DNA of 64,000 nucleotides from Trichomonas vaginalis G3 (GCF_026262505.1 NC_067204.1:2451797-2515796), one strand, 5' to 3'; shown: positions 1 through 10,122, counted from the first letter of the stretch. Translations and numbers: made by a program. The notes: generated from the sequence alone by a model not told the origin.

Positions 1-237
1 ATTTCCTTTCTTCTTAAAACAAAGCCAGTAACTATTCGTACTGAATGATTCTCCCATAGAATTGATTTTATATTTTTATTTTATCGTTCTGCCGTCATTT
101 CAAATTGGCATATTCAATTCAACGTTGCAAGGTTTTAAGAATTTCCAAAATGGCAAATTTAAATGTTTTTATGATTTTTGTTGATGGTGTTGAAAAAGTG
201 TCATTATAATAAAATAAACAAAAAAATATTAAGGGCG

Positions 238-656
238 CACCCGTATGTACGTTTATTTGAGAGGAGGAGGATTACCCTCTCAATTTTGAGGGATTCGTTA
301 GTTTATTTTCTCGATGAATATGCAATAAAATTTGATTTTTACCTTATCAATATACTTCATATAATATACAGATGTTCATGTAAAAACTTTTTTCCAAAAT
401 CCTCAGGAATTAAGGGATTTTTGAATTTTAAGAATTTTTTTCGAATTTTTTCGAAAAAAAAATATTTTCAGAAGAGCCTTAACGGCTAAGATTTAGGAAC
501 AATGTTAAGTATCAAAAAGAAAGGAGGTCTGATATAGACAACATATATCGTTGAAGGTTGAAAAAATCTCTAATATTTGAGCCCAAAATTTCAAATTTTA
601 ATTTTTTGAAAAAAGAGGCCACCCGTATGTACGTTTATTTGAGAGGAGGAGGATTA
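238..656. repeat. 37-bp direct repeat, two copies
   Basis: The same 37 bp, starting CACCCGTATGTACG and ending AGGAGGATTA, occurs at 238-274 and 620-656. The DNA between and around the copies is not similar. It may be part of a dispersed host repeat; no function is visible. Confidence 0.8.
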
Positions 657-737
657 TATTTTTGAAAGGGTGAAACATTATGAATATGTTAATTATATAA
701 TAATATGTATTATTATAAAAAAGAAAAATAAAGCACG

Positions 738-1266
738 TTAAGGGTGGCTTCCGACCAAATTGTCACTTTTTAGCCCAAGTGAGAAAATTTCGTAATTTAT
801 AACCAAGTTTTTAAAAATCTATATTTAATAAAGATTCTATTTTTCTTATTAAATTTCAAAAATGAGGGGGTTCGGAATCGTCCACAAATTGCCGAAAGGG
901 TTTTTGCCAGTTTTGAATCCGCTTATTTTTATCGACCAAAATTATAATAAATATAATTTTCGATAAGTATTCTACCCAAATGATTCTTCAAAAAATTATT
1001 TTTCGGATTTTATTCCGTAAAAAAAACGTTACAGAAAACGCCTATTAAATTTCGAATTTTCCCTAAAAAATTCAGTGCAGGTCGATTTAAGAGATTTTTC
1101 AAAAATAATCATATCAGTAGATAGGGTATAATATAGAGAAGCTTTATGAATAACTTAAAATCCGGGAAACTCAATATTCAACGAGAAAAACGCTTAACGA
1201 ATCTCACTTTTGGTGTAAACATCACAAAAAAATTGAGAGGGCTTTCTGGTCGGAAGCCTCCCTTAA
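738..1266. mobile_element. TTAA-flanked MITE, piggyBac-like
   Basis: Inverted ends GGGTGGCTTCCGACCA (742 onward) and its complement with one mismatch (ending 1262) are flanked by TTAA on both sides (738-741, 1263-1266). TTAA duplications are the hallmark of piggyBac elements. The 521-bp interior shows no transposase, so this is a non-autonomous copy. Confidence 0.6.
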
Positions 1267-2067
1267 AATTTTTCTTTCTTGATTTTTTACAAAATTTACT
1301 TAGAATTATGCAAAATATGACTAAATAATTATAAATTTCAAGTTAAATTTTAATTTTGATAAATAATTTAAATTTCAAAATATCAAGTTCAGTTCGACTA
1401 TGTATGTAGTAATTCCTCAATAAAGTGCCAAAACCCTATTAAAATATATGAACATTTTCAACATTTTAATGTTTTTATTTAAAAATTTGATGGAATATGA
1501 GCTTCAAACAATTATTATGTAAATAAAAATAATTAAATATATGTATTTATTCGTATTACAACCGTAGTAAGTCGATTCTTCCTTTCTTCTACTGAGTTTT
1601 GAATTTGATTTCGAATTGTAAAGAGATTCAAAGGGAAAATACTAGCGGATAAAAACTACCTCCATGAAAGGGTCATAATGGAGTCAAGTTGTATTTTTTG
1701 ATATTTTTTGCTTTTCGAGCCTAAATAGGTAGCCAAGATAATGCTTAAAAATAAGGTTCTAAATTCTGAAGTTTACATGATCCTCTCGTGTGCACCCTTA
1801 ATTCCACAAAATAGTATCGATACTTTCTTGATTTTGGTAATGGATTCCGACTATTTAGATATTCGATGACTAATGGACGAAGAATGGAAGAAAAGAGCAA
1901 TTTCGAGATAAAATTATTAAAAGATATATTAGACTGTTTGATCTGCAAATAAACATATTTGTACTGTTAATCGGTTTTACAGAATAGATCTTGTGTTATT
2001 GTAAGTTTTGAAAAAAAATCGAGAATTTTTCCTAAGATACTCATTTTACGAGATAAAATGTGTTCCA

Positions 2068-2786
2068 TATTAAGTTCTGTCAAAATGTAAGCTATTCAAT
2101 TCTATCGTCGGGGGAAGTATCACAAATCTATCAATTTTTTTGTAAAAGTATACAAAAACATATGGTGTTGAATTAGTTTATAATAATATAAATATTAAGA
2201 TTATCCAAAATAAGAAAAACTAGGTTTTGAGAACACTTTTGAGATGATAATCAAAATATTTTGATTGAAAAATAATATATTATTTATCAGATATAGAATG
2301 GATTTTTTCAAATTTAAGAATTCTGAAAAATAAACAGTTTTGTAAAGTAAAAAAAATGAACGAAAATTCGAGACCTCGTATTCCAAATGAATGGGTAAGA
2401 TATATGTATGAAAAACTTGAAAGTGGTGAGTCAGGATGTCAATTTGGAAGAAAAGTGAGAAAATTTTGATTGTGAACTCATCTCTAATATTTTGGCTCCT
2501 TAATATATTTGAATCATGATCTTTGAGAAGAGTTCTCAAAAGTATTCACAAAAGCTATTTTTCCTTGAAATTTAAAAATCCTGTTTATCATATATTACCG
2601 AATTCAATTCTCTACATATTTCAAAATATTCTATGAACATTTCAATTTTTGAAAAAAAACATATTTTTCCAAATATATTTATTATCATATTTTTAATAAT
2701 ATTTCCTAAAGCGTCACCTTTTACTTCCTCGACGATTATTTCCCTCTCAAAAAAATCAATAGCTTACATTTTGACAGAACTTAATA
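2068..2786. mobile_element. Tc1/mariner-like MITE, 715 bp
   Basis: A perfect 27-bp inverted repeat pair, beginning TTAAGTTCTGTCAAAATG, occupies 2070-2096 and 2758-2784. It is flanked by TA dinucleotides at 2068-2069 and 2785-2786, the target duplication of the Tc1/mariner superfamily. The interior is only about 660 bp, too short for an intact transposase of about 340 residues, so it is a non-autonomous or internally deleted copy. Confidence 0.7.
2356..2469 (+). pseudogene. possible transposase N-terminal remnant
   Basis: A 37-codon frame inside the mariner-like MITE has a helix-turn-helix-like composition (IPNEWVRYMYEKLESG, then CQFGRK). Its position inside the inverted repeats suggests a leftover of a transposase DNA-binding domain. 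It is short and the match is by eye only. Confidence 0.2.
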
Positions 2787-3345
2787 TGTAACAAATGATA
2801 TACCATCTACTAGATATTTGTGAGTTATTTCCCTTATTTGACAAGTAACTACAGAAATTGTAGTTTCAGGAAATTTGAAAATGTTTGGTATCCTAAGAAA
2901 GATATTGTCATATTCAACGTTTTCAATTTCAATATACTATAATAATATAAATATAAATTCATGCAATCTGTCCTTAGATATGCTATCTAAACCTTAGATA
3001 GATATTCAATTTCATCATAAAGAATGAGAAAATTTCAAATTGTGAAATAAGACAAACATATTCATATATGAGATAATAACCAACTATATTAGGTTTCTCA
3101 ATTCTTCATTTAAAATTCCAAAAAAAAATTCAAAATTTCAAAAATCCAAAGAAGAAACAAAAATTTTATATGCAAATTTGCCAAATAAAAGAATTTTGGA
3201 ATTATAAACATTATTTATTTTTGGTGTTTGTTCCAAGATTTATCTTTTTCCCCTTATTGGATTTGAATATTTTAGATTATTAGTTTAATTAATTTTGACT
3301 GGTATATTTCATGATGTCCACATCACAACAAAAAAAAAAAAAAAA

Positions 3346-3401
3346 GGTAGTGGGGCTTCCAGGCACTTCGTGCCCTCTAGCCCCGAAGATGTTTAGTATA
3401 A
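3346..3401. repeat. left terminal inverted repeat, copy 1
   Basis: The repeat starts GGTAGTGGGGCTTCCAGG and runs to about 3401, matching the complement of 46909-46964. It folds on itself: an inner GGCA/TGCC stem around CTTCG inside an outer GGGGC/GCCCC stem. An A-run precedes it. A possible short target duplication CAACA lies at 3326-3330 and 46974-46978, just outside the A/T runs. Confidence 0.9.
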
Positions 3402-3425
3402 ATGAAGTTTTTATTCGGAAAATTG

Positions 3426-3530
3426 TTAGTCTTCTGGTGTGAATTCGGAGGACTCTTCTTCCTCCTCCATTGCTTCTGGGAAGAAGCCTTCTTCTGGGTC
3501 GAAAACATTATATAATGTGTCGCTTTTCAC
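3426..3530 (-). CDS. acidic C-terminal open stretch, unknown
   Basis: On the minus strand an open stretch encodes an acidic tail (FDPEEGFFPEAMEEEEESSE). The same stretch is kept in copy 2 near 49449-49553 with only a synonymous difference in its Glu run, which argues that this strand is or was the coding one. No adequate start is visible upstream, so it may be the remnant of a terminal gene. Function unknown. Confidence 0.22.
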   Translation of the reverse strand: MKSDTLYNVFDPEEGFFPEAMEEEEESSEFTPED

Positions 3531-3604
3531 AAATTATATATGTTTTCATGTTTTGTCACTTTTCTGTCACTTTTCAGGAAAAACATTTTTATTATTATAT
3601 ATAA

Positions 3605-4423
3605 ATGAATTTTACAAAACCGCCGTTACCGTTCTTTGGAAATAAGAGTAGATGTAAAGATATTATATTGAGAGAACTTAAGAAACTACCGAATGGTCTA
3701 ACATTTGTAGATTTGTTCGGTGGAAGTTTCTATATATCCCATTTGTGCCATACAATATTCCCAGACTCAAAGATTATATGCAATGACTTCGACAACTATA
3801 TGGACCGTCTCAAACATATACCAGACACAAACAATATATTGAAAGAGTTAAAAGAAAAGATACCTATAGGTAAGATGGAACGTATACCATTAGATAACAA
3901 AAATATTGTGAGAGAGGTTTTGAAAAAAGCAGAATATATAGACTGGGATAGTATATCTGCTAGACTATTATATAGTGGTTCTATAAGAGTTCATGACATT
4001 GAAACACTTATGTCAAAAGTTTTATATCTTAACTATACAAATGTTTTCAAAGAGGACATAGAAAAATATATTGAGGGTATAGAGTTTGTGAGATGTTATT
4101 GGACAGAGTTGTATGAAAAATATAAAGACAAGGAAAATGTTTTCTTTATAGTGGACCCGCCGTTCTATAACACATGGGATTTTCAATACCAAGTAGACTG
4201 GACTTTGAGAGACTCTTTAGAAACTTTAGACGTTTTACATAACCATCCATGCTTTTACTTTACATCCGATAAAAGTGGTTTGGAAACCGTTATGAGATGG
4301 TTAGAGGACATACATGACTATGAGTTTAGATATGACAAGATAGAATATGAGAGAGGTCCTATAAACCGGAGAAAGTGTCATAACAAAGAAATTTTATTAG
4401 TAAGTAAATGTGGTTTGAAATAG
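3605..4423 (+). CDS. D12-class (Dam-type) N6-adenine DNA methyltransferase
   Basis: The enzyme is predicted to transfer a methyl group from S-adenosylmethionine to adenine N6 in DNA. Of 272 residues, PFFGNK (9-14) and FVDLFGGS (34-41) form the SAM-binding region, and DPPF with YNTWD following (184-187) is the catalytic motif IV. This order, with motif I near the N-terminus, is the Dam/D12 family. The length matches Dam enzymes (about 270-280). It is the first gene inside the left end, preceded by a TTTTTATTATTATATATAA leader just before ATG. Dam relatives usually act on GATC; that specificity is inferred, not shown. Copy 2 carries an almost identical version. Confidence 0.9.
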   Translation: MNFTKPPLPFFGNKSRCKDIILRELKKLPNGLTFVDLFGGSFYISHLCHTIFPDSKIICNDFDNYMDRLKHIPDTNNILKELKEKIPIGKMERIPLDNKNIVREVLKKAEYIDWDSISARLLYSGSIRVHDIETLMSKVLYLNYTNVFKEDIEKYIEGIEFVRCYWTELYEKYKDKENVFFIVDPPFYNTWDFQYQVDWTLRDSLETLDVLHNHPCFYFTSDKSGLETVMRWLEDIHDYEFRYDKIEYERGPINRRKCHNKEILLVSKCGLK

Positions 4424-4539
4424 GACTACTTGTTTTAGGTTTTTTCCATTGTGTCATTTATTTCTTTGACGTGGCAGAAAGATATAGAGAATATGAAGAT
4501 GAACCAATGCCTGCAAATGTTCAGTATATGTACTCGTAA
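4408..4539 (+). CDS. 43-residue single-pass membrane protein
   Basis: A short frame overlaps the last codons of the methyltransferase gene. It begins MWFEIGLLVLGFFHCVIYFF, one hydrophobic helix, followed by an acidic and polar tail of about 23 residues. The frame is conserved in copy 2 (50431-50562). Small membrane proteins are common in Polinton-like and virophage genomes, but no specific function can be assigned. The stop-start overlap suggests co-expression with the upstream gene. Confidence 0.5.
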   Translation: MWFEIGLLVLGFFHCVIYFFDVAERYREYEDEPMPANVQYMYS

Positions 4540-4562
4540 GAGATATTTTTATCTAATATTAA

Positions 4563-4925
4563 ATGGACGCACAGAACTTAGCGAATGCACAGCAACCTGG
4601 ACAACCAACCCCAGAGAATATTCCAAATGAAGTTAGAATACAAACTGCAATGGCAAACTATGGTCAAGTGCCAACAGATGTACAAATGCAAACTGCCATG
4701 TCAAATGACGCTGCGTTAGGTTTGCCACCATGGTATGCAAATATGAGATGGAAAGAGTTTTATACAAACCCTGAAGTGGGATATAAACAACTTTATGCAG
4801 ATGACGCGAACACAGGAGTTGACCCAGAATATGTTTTCTACCAGAGGAGAAACAGAATGTATGAGCTCCAGTTAAAGAATGCTATGGAACTCAACAGGAA
4901 ACGCAAAAGACTAGGCGGACATTAG
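4563..4925 (+). CDS. conserved element protein, 120 residues, unknown
   Basis: I do not recognise the family. The N-terminal half is Gln/Asn/Pro/Ala-rich with two near repeats, RIQTAMANYGQVPTD and VQMQTAMSND. The C-terminal half has aromatic residues (WYANMRWKEFY) and ends in a basic helix (RRNRMYELQLKNAMELNRKRKR). A TATTTTTATCTAATATTAA leader precedes the ATG, as at most genes of this element. It sits among small proteins that look like virion parts. Copy 2 has the same gene with few changes. Confidence 0.65.
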   Translation: MDAQNLANAQQPGQPTPENIPNEVRIQTAMANYGQVPTDVQMQTAMSNDAALGLPPWYANMRWKEFYTNPEVGYKQLYADDANTGVDPEYVFYQRRNRMYELQLKNAMELNRKRKRLGGH

Positions 4926-4943
4926 ATTTTTACATATAGTAAA

Positions 4944-5135
4944 ATGGGTTTCTTCAGTAAGATAGGAAACTTCTTCAGAAGAGTTGGAAGAGGTATATGG
5001 AATGGAATAAAAACCGTAGGAAGAGGAATTTGGAACGGTGTCAAAAATATTGGTAAAAGGGTAGGTCAGTTTGTTGGTATTATACCTAAAGACCCTGAAC
5101 CAGAAGAACAAGCTCCTGTTAATACAACAGCCTGA
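4944..5135 (+). CDS. small amphipathic protein, possible minor-capsid/pVI-like
   Basis: The N-terminus MGFFSKIGNFFRRVGRGIWN and the following repeat (GRGIWNGIKTVGRGIWNGVK) form a glycine-spaced amphipathic helix with Phe/Trp on one face and Lys/Arg on the other. Membrane-active minor capsid proteins such as adenovirus pVI have N-termini like this, so a role inside the particle is a reasonable guess. The tail is Pro/Glu-rich. Copy 2 (50967-51209) has a longer proline-rich tail, so the copy 1 gene looks altered at its 3' end. Confidence 0.55.
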   Translation: MGFFSKIGNFFRRVGRGIWNGIKTVGRGIWNGVKNIGKRVGQFVGIIPKDPEPEEQAPVNTTA

Positions 5136-5191
5136 ACCTGCACCACAGTCTAGTTGGCAACCAAATCCAACACCTCAACCGTATTAAAAAA

Positions 5192-5839
5192 TTATATTTT
5201 TACCGTTCGATAGTAGTTGTATATGAAACTAAGTTCTAAGTAAAACGCATGGTATAATGGAATTATTCTTTTCTTCATCTGTAGTAAACCATACTTGAAA
5301 GTCTGAAATACTTCCACTTGGTGGTTCGTATAACTTTGTAGGTTTTCGTAAAAGTCATTTGCCAAGCATAAGAAAGAGTTTTGGGCGCCAGAAAATGAAG
5401 CATGAACAATAATAGCAGCTGGGTCGAAAACATCTTTAAATAAATATGGTTCATCTCTTGCATATCGACTGTAAATATTTGCTAAAGGAAGTTCGACTTT
5501 CTGATTTAACATTCTTTGCAAATAATACCATGACATTGCAGTGAATTCTGTATATATTTGTTCGTCTTTATTTGGATTGTTTTCGTAGATTTGAAATGAC
5601 ACTTGTGAATTTTGTTTGTCATATACAATTCTCACATAAAGTGTGCTCTCGGTATTTGCATATTCATCAGCATATTTTGCATAACATGAATTTATTTTAT
5701 CTTCTATATTTTTTAACGCAGTCTGTAGAGAAGATGAAAGGTCAACTTGTATTAGCTCAATTTCTTCCCACATTTTTCGTTTCCCTTCAGATATATAATC
5801 TATATGAAACCTTACAATAAATGGAAAACTTTTATCTTC
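5192..5839 (-). pseudogene. spike-like gene, 3' part, split by the palindromic insertion
   Basis: This encodes the C-terminal two thirds of a protein related to the intact 286-residue gene at 28823-29683. Shared marks are FDP..I..HASFS..NSFLC, a DF(Y) motif, and the ending IIPLY..FYLELSFIYNY. The 5' part lies beyond the insertion at 24620-24811. The frame stays open into the end of the inserted element. The last part matches copy 2 closely, while the middle is strongly diverged between copies, as expected of a surface-exposed or receptor-binding segment. The virion role is an inference from context. Confidence 0.7.
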
Positions 5840-5845
5840 TACAGA
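5840..5845. repeat. 6-bp target duplication TACAGA, left
   Basis: TACAGA directly precedes the AGTTAGTATAC terminus and recurs directly after the opposite terminus at 24614-24619. A 6-bp duplication is what Maverick/Polinton integrases produce. Confidence 0.85.
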
Positions 5846-6076
5846 AGTTAGTATACAAGTCTCGTGTATGGTGGCACTGCGTTTCACATTACCCAATACT
5901 TGTGAATTTGACACTTTACGAAACCGTTAACGTATATTTTACAACACAAACGACAACACTAACTTAACCTTAAATATTTACAAAACCACCACCCACTTCA
6001 CTTCACTAACGAACTCACTAATGTAAAAAAATAAACGTTCTCACTATCGTTCTCACTAACGACTTCACTAATGTTC

Positions 6077-6361
6077 TCATAAATTTTCCTCAATATCTTC
6101 ATCATCAGTGTTAACCCTATTGTAGTCATACTTGAAGCCATAAACTTTCTCTAACTTCTTAACGTACAATTTACATAACTTACCTTCGTCATCGTATGGT
6201 TTAATGATATAACTATTTCTATCTTTATACACAGTCAATGAAAAGTCAACTGGTCTCGGATGTATTTGAAAGAACATGTTATGCTCAGGAAGGAAGAATA
6301 AATGTTTAAATGTATGTTTGTTATATTTTTCGATTTGTATGAGTTGCTTTTGTTCTGTCAT
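6077..6361 (-). CDS. small protein X (left version), domain shared with the HNH C-terminus
   Basis: A 94-residue protein whose body (IEKYNKHTFKHLFFLPEHNM ... KKLEKVYGF) resembles the last 70 residues of the HNH endonuclease of the same element (ITDYGKHSFEFYYYVENEDA ... NKFKRLYGF) and the right-arm protein at 24105-24431. The shared pattern is I-x2-Y-x2-H-x-F, then an aromatic run, E-N/H, and a C-terminal K-x4-Y. The tail is acidic (NTDDEDIEEN). It may be a free-standing DNA-binding or nuclease-regulating domain; that is inference. It differs strongly from its mirror gene although the surrounding arm is nearly identical. Confidence 0.6.
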   Translation of the reverse strand: MTEQKQLIQIEKYNKHTFKHLFFLPEHNMFFQIHPRPVDFSLTVYKDRNSYIIKPYDDEGKLCKLYVKKLEKVYGFKYDYNRVNTDDEDIEENL

Positions 6362-6427
6362 TTACATCCAAATAAAAATTTTCAGTAAACTTAAAAATAA
6401 AATAAAAATAAACGTTGTCAGAGGTGA

Positions 6428-6492
6428 AAAAATAAATTTAGGTGAAGAGGTGAGATCTCACCTCTTTTTTCACCTGTTTTTTCACCTCTTGA
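6428..6492. repeat. AGATCT module, GGTGA type (left arm)
   Basis: Two GGTGA half-sites, a central AGATCT (6453-6458), then three TCACC half-sites spaced by T-rich 7-mers. It lies between genes X and Y. One of about 36 such modules in the window; its mirror copy is centred at 23987. Confidence 0.85.
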
Positions 6493-6502
6493 ATTCATTG
6501 CT

Positions 6503-6739
6503 TTATAACTCTCTTCCTTTCTCCAACTCTTCTAACTTCTTCTTAAGTTCAGCAATGTTGTCCTCATGAAGTTTAATCTTTCTCAAAATTCCTTCTTTAT
6601 CTAATGGTTGCTTTATCTTTCTAAACTGAACTCTACCATCCTTCATAGTATGAACGTAAAAACCTTCTGGAACCGCTCCTGATTTAATGTATTCTACCAA
6701 AAACTTTTGTTTCATTGCTTCAGTGACTTTATTTGTCAT
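6503..6739 (-). CDS. small protein Y, 78 residues, unknown
   Basis: The N-terminal part contains EAMKQKFLVEYIKSG, then GFYVHTMKDGRVQFRKIK; the C-terminal part is a charged coiled coil (LHEDNIAELKKKLEELEKG). The SG..P..Y-V..DG pattern resembles residues 35-60 of the Maverick protein at 27806-28390, so the two may share a small domain. The mirror gene at 23706-23942 is nearly identical. A short nucleic-acid-binding oligomeric protein is possible, but the function is unknown. Confidence 0.6.
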   Translation of the reverse strand: MTNKVTEAMKQKFLVEYIKSGAVPEGFYVHTMKDGRVQFRKIKQPLDKEGILRKIKLHEDNIAELKKKLEELEKGREL

Positions 6740-7446
6740 TTTACTCTAAGGTGAAGCTAGCACAGCGATAATGGATTTCATGACTTTTTAGTATTTCATG
6801 CAATCTTAACAGATAGCCTTACAAGTACTTCCAGTGTCCCTAGCTGTCCCTCCTTTTTCTATAACTCCATGACATTTATAATCTCGCGAAACTTAACAGG
6901 TAGCATAACAGATTAAAATCAGATGAGGTTTTGAACCAAAATTTCTAAGCAACGTTGTCAAGGATTTTGAGGAACTAGGGACAGAGTGTGGCAAAGTCCA
7001 TGATTTAATTTATCTTCATCTGTTTCATCAGCTATCTCATCTAATATGCCAATATTTTATTCATAACTCGTGGCAAACTCACTAACTTTCATTATGTTCA
7101 TCTGCATGCTTCATCTGATAGAAAGTATGACTTTCATTAACTCTGTGAGATAATGAAAACTACTAGGGACAGAGACCATGACAAAGTTTATGACTTTCAT
7201 TATTTCCAGAACTTAATGAAAACTACTAGGGACAGAGACCATGGCAAAGTTTATGACTTTCATTATTTCCAGAACTTAATGAAAACTACTAGGGACAGAG
7301 ACCATGGCAAAGTTCATGATTTAATTTATTCTCTCACTAACAACAAACACAAACTCCAACACTAACGACAAGTACTAACCTCAGCACAAATGACAAACAC
7401 TAACAACAAACACAAACTCCAACACTAACGACAAAAATAAATGTCC
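6740..7446. repeat. non-coding arm segment with three 63-bp tandem repeats
   Basis: No convincing gene is present. About 7150-7320 holds three copies of a roughly 63-bp unit containing ACTACTAGGGACAGAGACC; the mirror segment has fewer copies. Conserved AT-rich DNA upstream of gene Y may hold its promoter. A peptide-like frame across the tandem copies is a by-product of the repeats. Confidence 0.6.
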
Positions 7447-10034
7447 TCACTTCTTAACAAAGTAATATGTGCTTCTTACACCACCATAGCTCAAACGTTT
7501 CTTTTCAAACATCGATTGAAACTTATTTTGAGCCATTGGCTTTAGTCTCTTTTTCTTCAAATACGCCAAGAAATCTTCTTCACATCTTTTCACTTCATAG
7601 CCTTCTTTAAACTCCTCCTTGTTAAGTTCTATGAAATCCTTTATCTCATTCTTTGTTGCAATGGCTTCTTCACGAACGACATCATGAACTATTTCATCAC
7701 TGTTCTCATGAACGACCTCCTCACTGTTCTCATGAACTATTTCATCACTGTTCTCATGTATGACCTCCTCACTGTTCTCATGAACTATTTCATCACTGTT
7801 CTCATGAACGACCTCCTTACTGTCTTTCATAAGCGTTTCAAAGTCTCCTTTACTCATTACTTCAATCTCATGCTGTTCACAGTAGTACTTAAACTCACTG
7901 TATATGTCTTTGTTGTATGTTATATTGCTTCCCATGTACTCCATGAATTTTTCAAGCACTTCCTCATAATTCACTGTTTCTTTCTTTCCACGACCTTCTA
8001 ATATCATACTTGCTTCGTAAATATAACTTCTTGCAGAACCGTCTCGCTTTCTACTTCTCTTCACAAATTCTCTCATCTTGCCACCAAATACATTGAACTA
8101 CATGCAAAGAATTCCATTCTCCTTCGCAAATTCTTTATATCTTCTGTAGCACTCTGTACAATTCCATCCGGATACAAACTTTCATAGAACTCCTCGTAAA
8201 ACATTTGGTAAGGTGTTTTGTTCATTTCGATGAGTTCTTGTTTAGCCCTGGTGAATGGTATCTTCCTTACATCAAATTCACTTAAATCTTTCCTCATGAA
8301 GTACGTCAGTAAGTTTGAATAAAACTCTTCATTAAAGCTTTCAATGAGATTTGAGAAATATCGTAATTTCCTTTGTATCTGCTGCTTACGTCAATGACAA
8401 CAAATCTTCTGTCGTCTTTGTCAATCTTTACTGAGTTGAAGTTGTTAGATATCATGATGATATTACAAACATTCTCTATCTTTCTTACTGGCTGACACTT
8501 CTGATTTAAGTCCAACTGAGTCTCTGTTACTATTGACTTTAGTGCGTCGTGGTTCATGACCTTAGACGTATCGCATGAGCTTAGTTCATTGCATACGATG
8601 AGCTTCATGTTCTCAATAGCAGCATTGAATCTACCAACCACATTCTCTATTGCCGTTATATTATTGTTGGCGTACTTGCTAATGAGCTCGCATAGAACAT
8701 TACTAAGTACATTCTTACCAGTTCCTTGCTTTCCTATTAACAAAAGTACTGTTCCAGTCTTTCCACAAGGATTTTGAACGATGTAGGCGAACCAGTTCAA
8801 AACATACTCATAAAAGCTCTTCATCCTCATTACATATGACATCGTGAACATGTTTCAAAATATCCTTCAATAACGTTCTCATCTACTTCATTCAGTACCT
8901 CATACTCATATCCTCTGAAATAGCTGTAAATGTCATCTCTTTCGTCAAAGAATCTCATGCCTGACTTCATAAGATAGTTCTTGTTCTGACCCGCTTCATA
9001 AATCATCAGTGCGTTCACATCCTTCTCCTCAATACGTCCTACATAAATACTCTTCATGAGCTTATTGAATTCCTTGCTATCTACTGACACAAGTGTTGTT
9101 GTGTCTCGTATTCCATCATAATCTTTCACTAGATATGTCATACGTGCTCCGTCAATAACACAACACATCTTCTTAAGTCATTTATAACACTAGCTATGTC
9201 AATACCTTCTTCACTCATGTACTTATTTTTCCTCAAGTCCTTTAGTGTGAAAGTGTCTCTAAGTTCTATTTCAAGCAATTCATTTACACATCCTTTGCAA
9301 TACTTCTCTATAAAATATTTCTGTCGTTCTTTACTAAGTTTCTTAACAGCTCTGAAGAACCATGTGTTTTGACTCAAACATCCTTCACAACTTCTCTCAT
9401 TCATTCCTAGTTCTTTCATGTCATTATCTTCAACCTCTATGGTCTCATTGACTAAGGTCAAAGGGTTCTTAGTCATTGCTGGTCTTATCTGAAACAATGT
9501 TTGTGCAACAGGTTTAACTAGTTCAGCAACGTCCTTCCTTAATATGAATAGCTGTTTCCACTCATCTTTGCTAACAGTTCTTTCATAACCACTGACAGTA
9601 ATGATTTCATTTGCTGACCTTAGACACTTATGTTCTATCATTTGTATTGCTTTTGTGTAAGGCTTTCGTGAGCATAGGTTGTATATGTCATTCCTGCAAT
9701 GTTCATTCATGCCAATAGTACTAAATCCTTTCTTTGCTGTTGAGTGCATAATATCCATTAGTTCCTGTGTTCGTATTGCTGTCTCATAAAATACAACAAG
9801 ACCTTTGTCATCTATGACGTACTTACCGAAAACATTGCTTATATTCTTTAACCATGAAATAACATCCTCATTCATGCTGTCAAACATGAAGTAAGGTCTT
9901 ACATACTCTTCACTTATAAGATACTCCACAAAGTACTTGTTAAGCTCTATGTCCTCGTGAGCGATTTCATTAGGTTTGATATTAGTTCCTTTTGTCATTG
10001 CTGTCATGTACTTCACTCTCATAGTTCCTTTCAA
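7447..10034 (-). pseudogene. primase-SF3 helicase, left-arm copy (broken)
   Basis: This is the mirror of 20539-23124. It carries a CxxC...CxxC segment, Walker A (GKQGTGKN), an acidic Walker B (IVCNELS) and motif C (IIMISNN), the signature of a superfamily 3 helicase of D5/primase type. The C-terminal third has a run of VHENSDEI/VHENSEEV repeats and ends in a basic, winged-helix-like tail. It is not open in one frame and appears more damaged than the right-arm copy. The start is set by the divergent junction with the HNH gene 88 bp away. Confidence 0.75.
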
Positions 10035-10122
10035 TAGCGTAAAAGTACTTCATTGTTTCATAACTGCTCTAAATTCTGTTCAAAATTCGTACAACATAAC
10101 TTTTTAACATTAGTGAAAGAAC

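Larger units (their letters stand above)
1..3345. other. AT-rich host flank without recognisable genes
   Basis: No open frame here encodes a protein I recognise; the longest frames are low-complexity Phe/Ile/Asn/Lys translations of AT-rich DNA. The stretch holds a 37-bp direct repeat, a TTAA-flanked MITE and a TA-flanked mariner-like MITE, listed separately. A long A-run (about 3331-3345) abuts the Maverick end. Confidence 0.7.

Noticed and set aside
178-489. 103-residue frame in the host flank
   Set aside because: Composition follows the AT-rich DNA, it contains the 37-bp repeat, and there is no recognisable domain.
3439-3645. Serine-rich plus-strand frame near the left end (also in copy 2)
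   Set aside because: It is opposite an acidic minus-strand frame that gives more protein-like sequence and shows a synonymous difference between copies; the plus frame looks like its shadow.
7684-8001. Repetitive MNYFITVLMNDLLTVLMN frame (and mirror copy in the right arm)
   Set aside because: Antisense of the VHENSDEI repeats of the primase-helicase.
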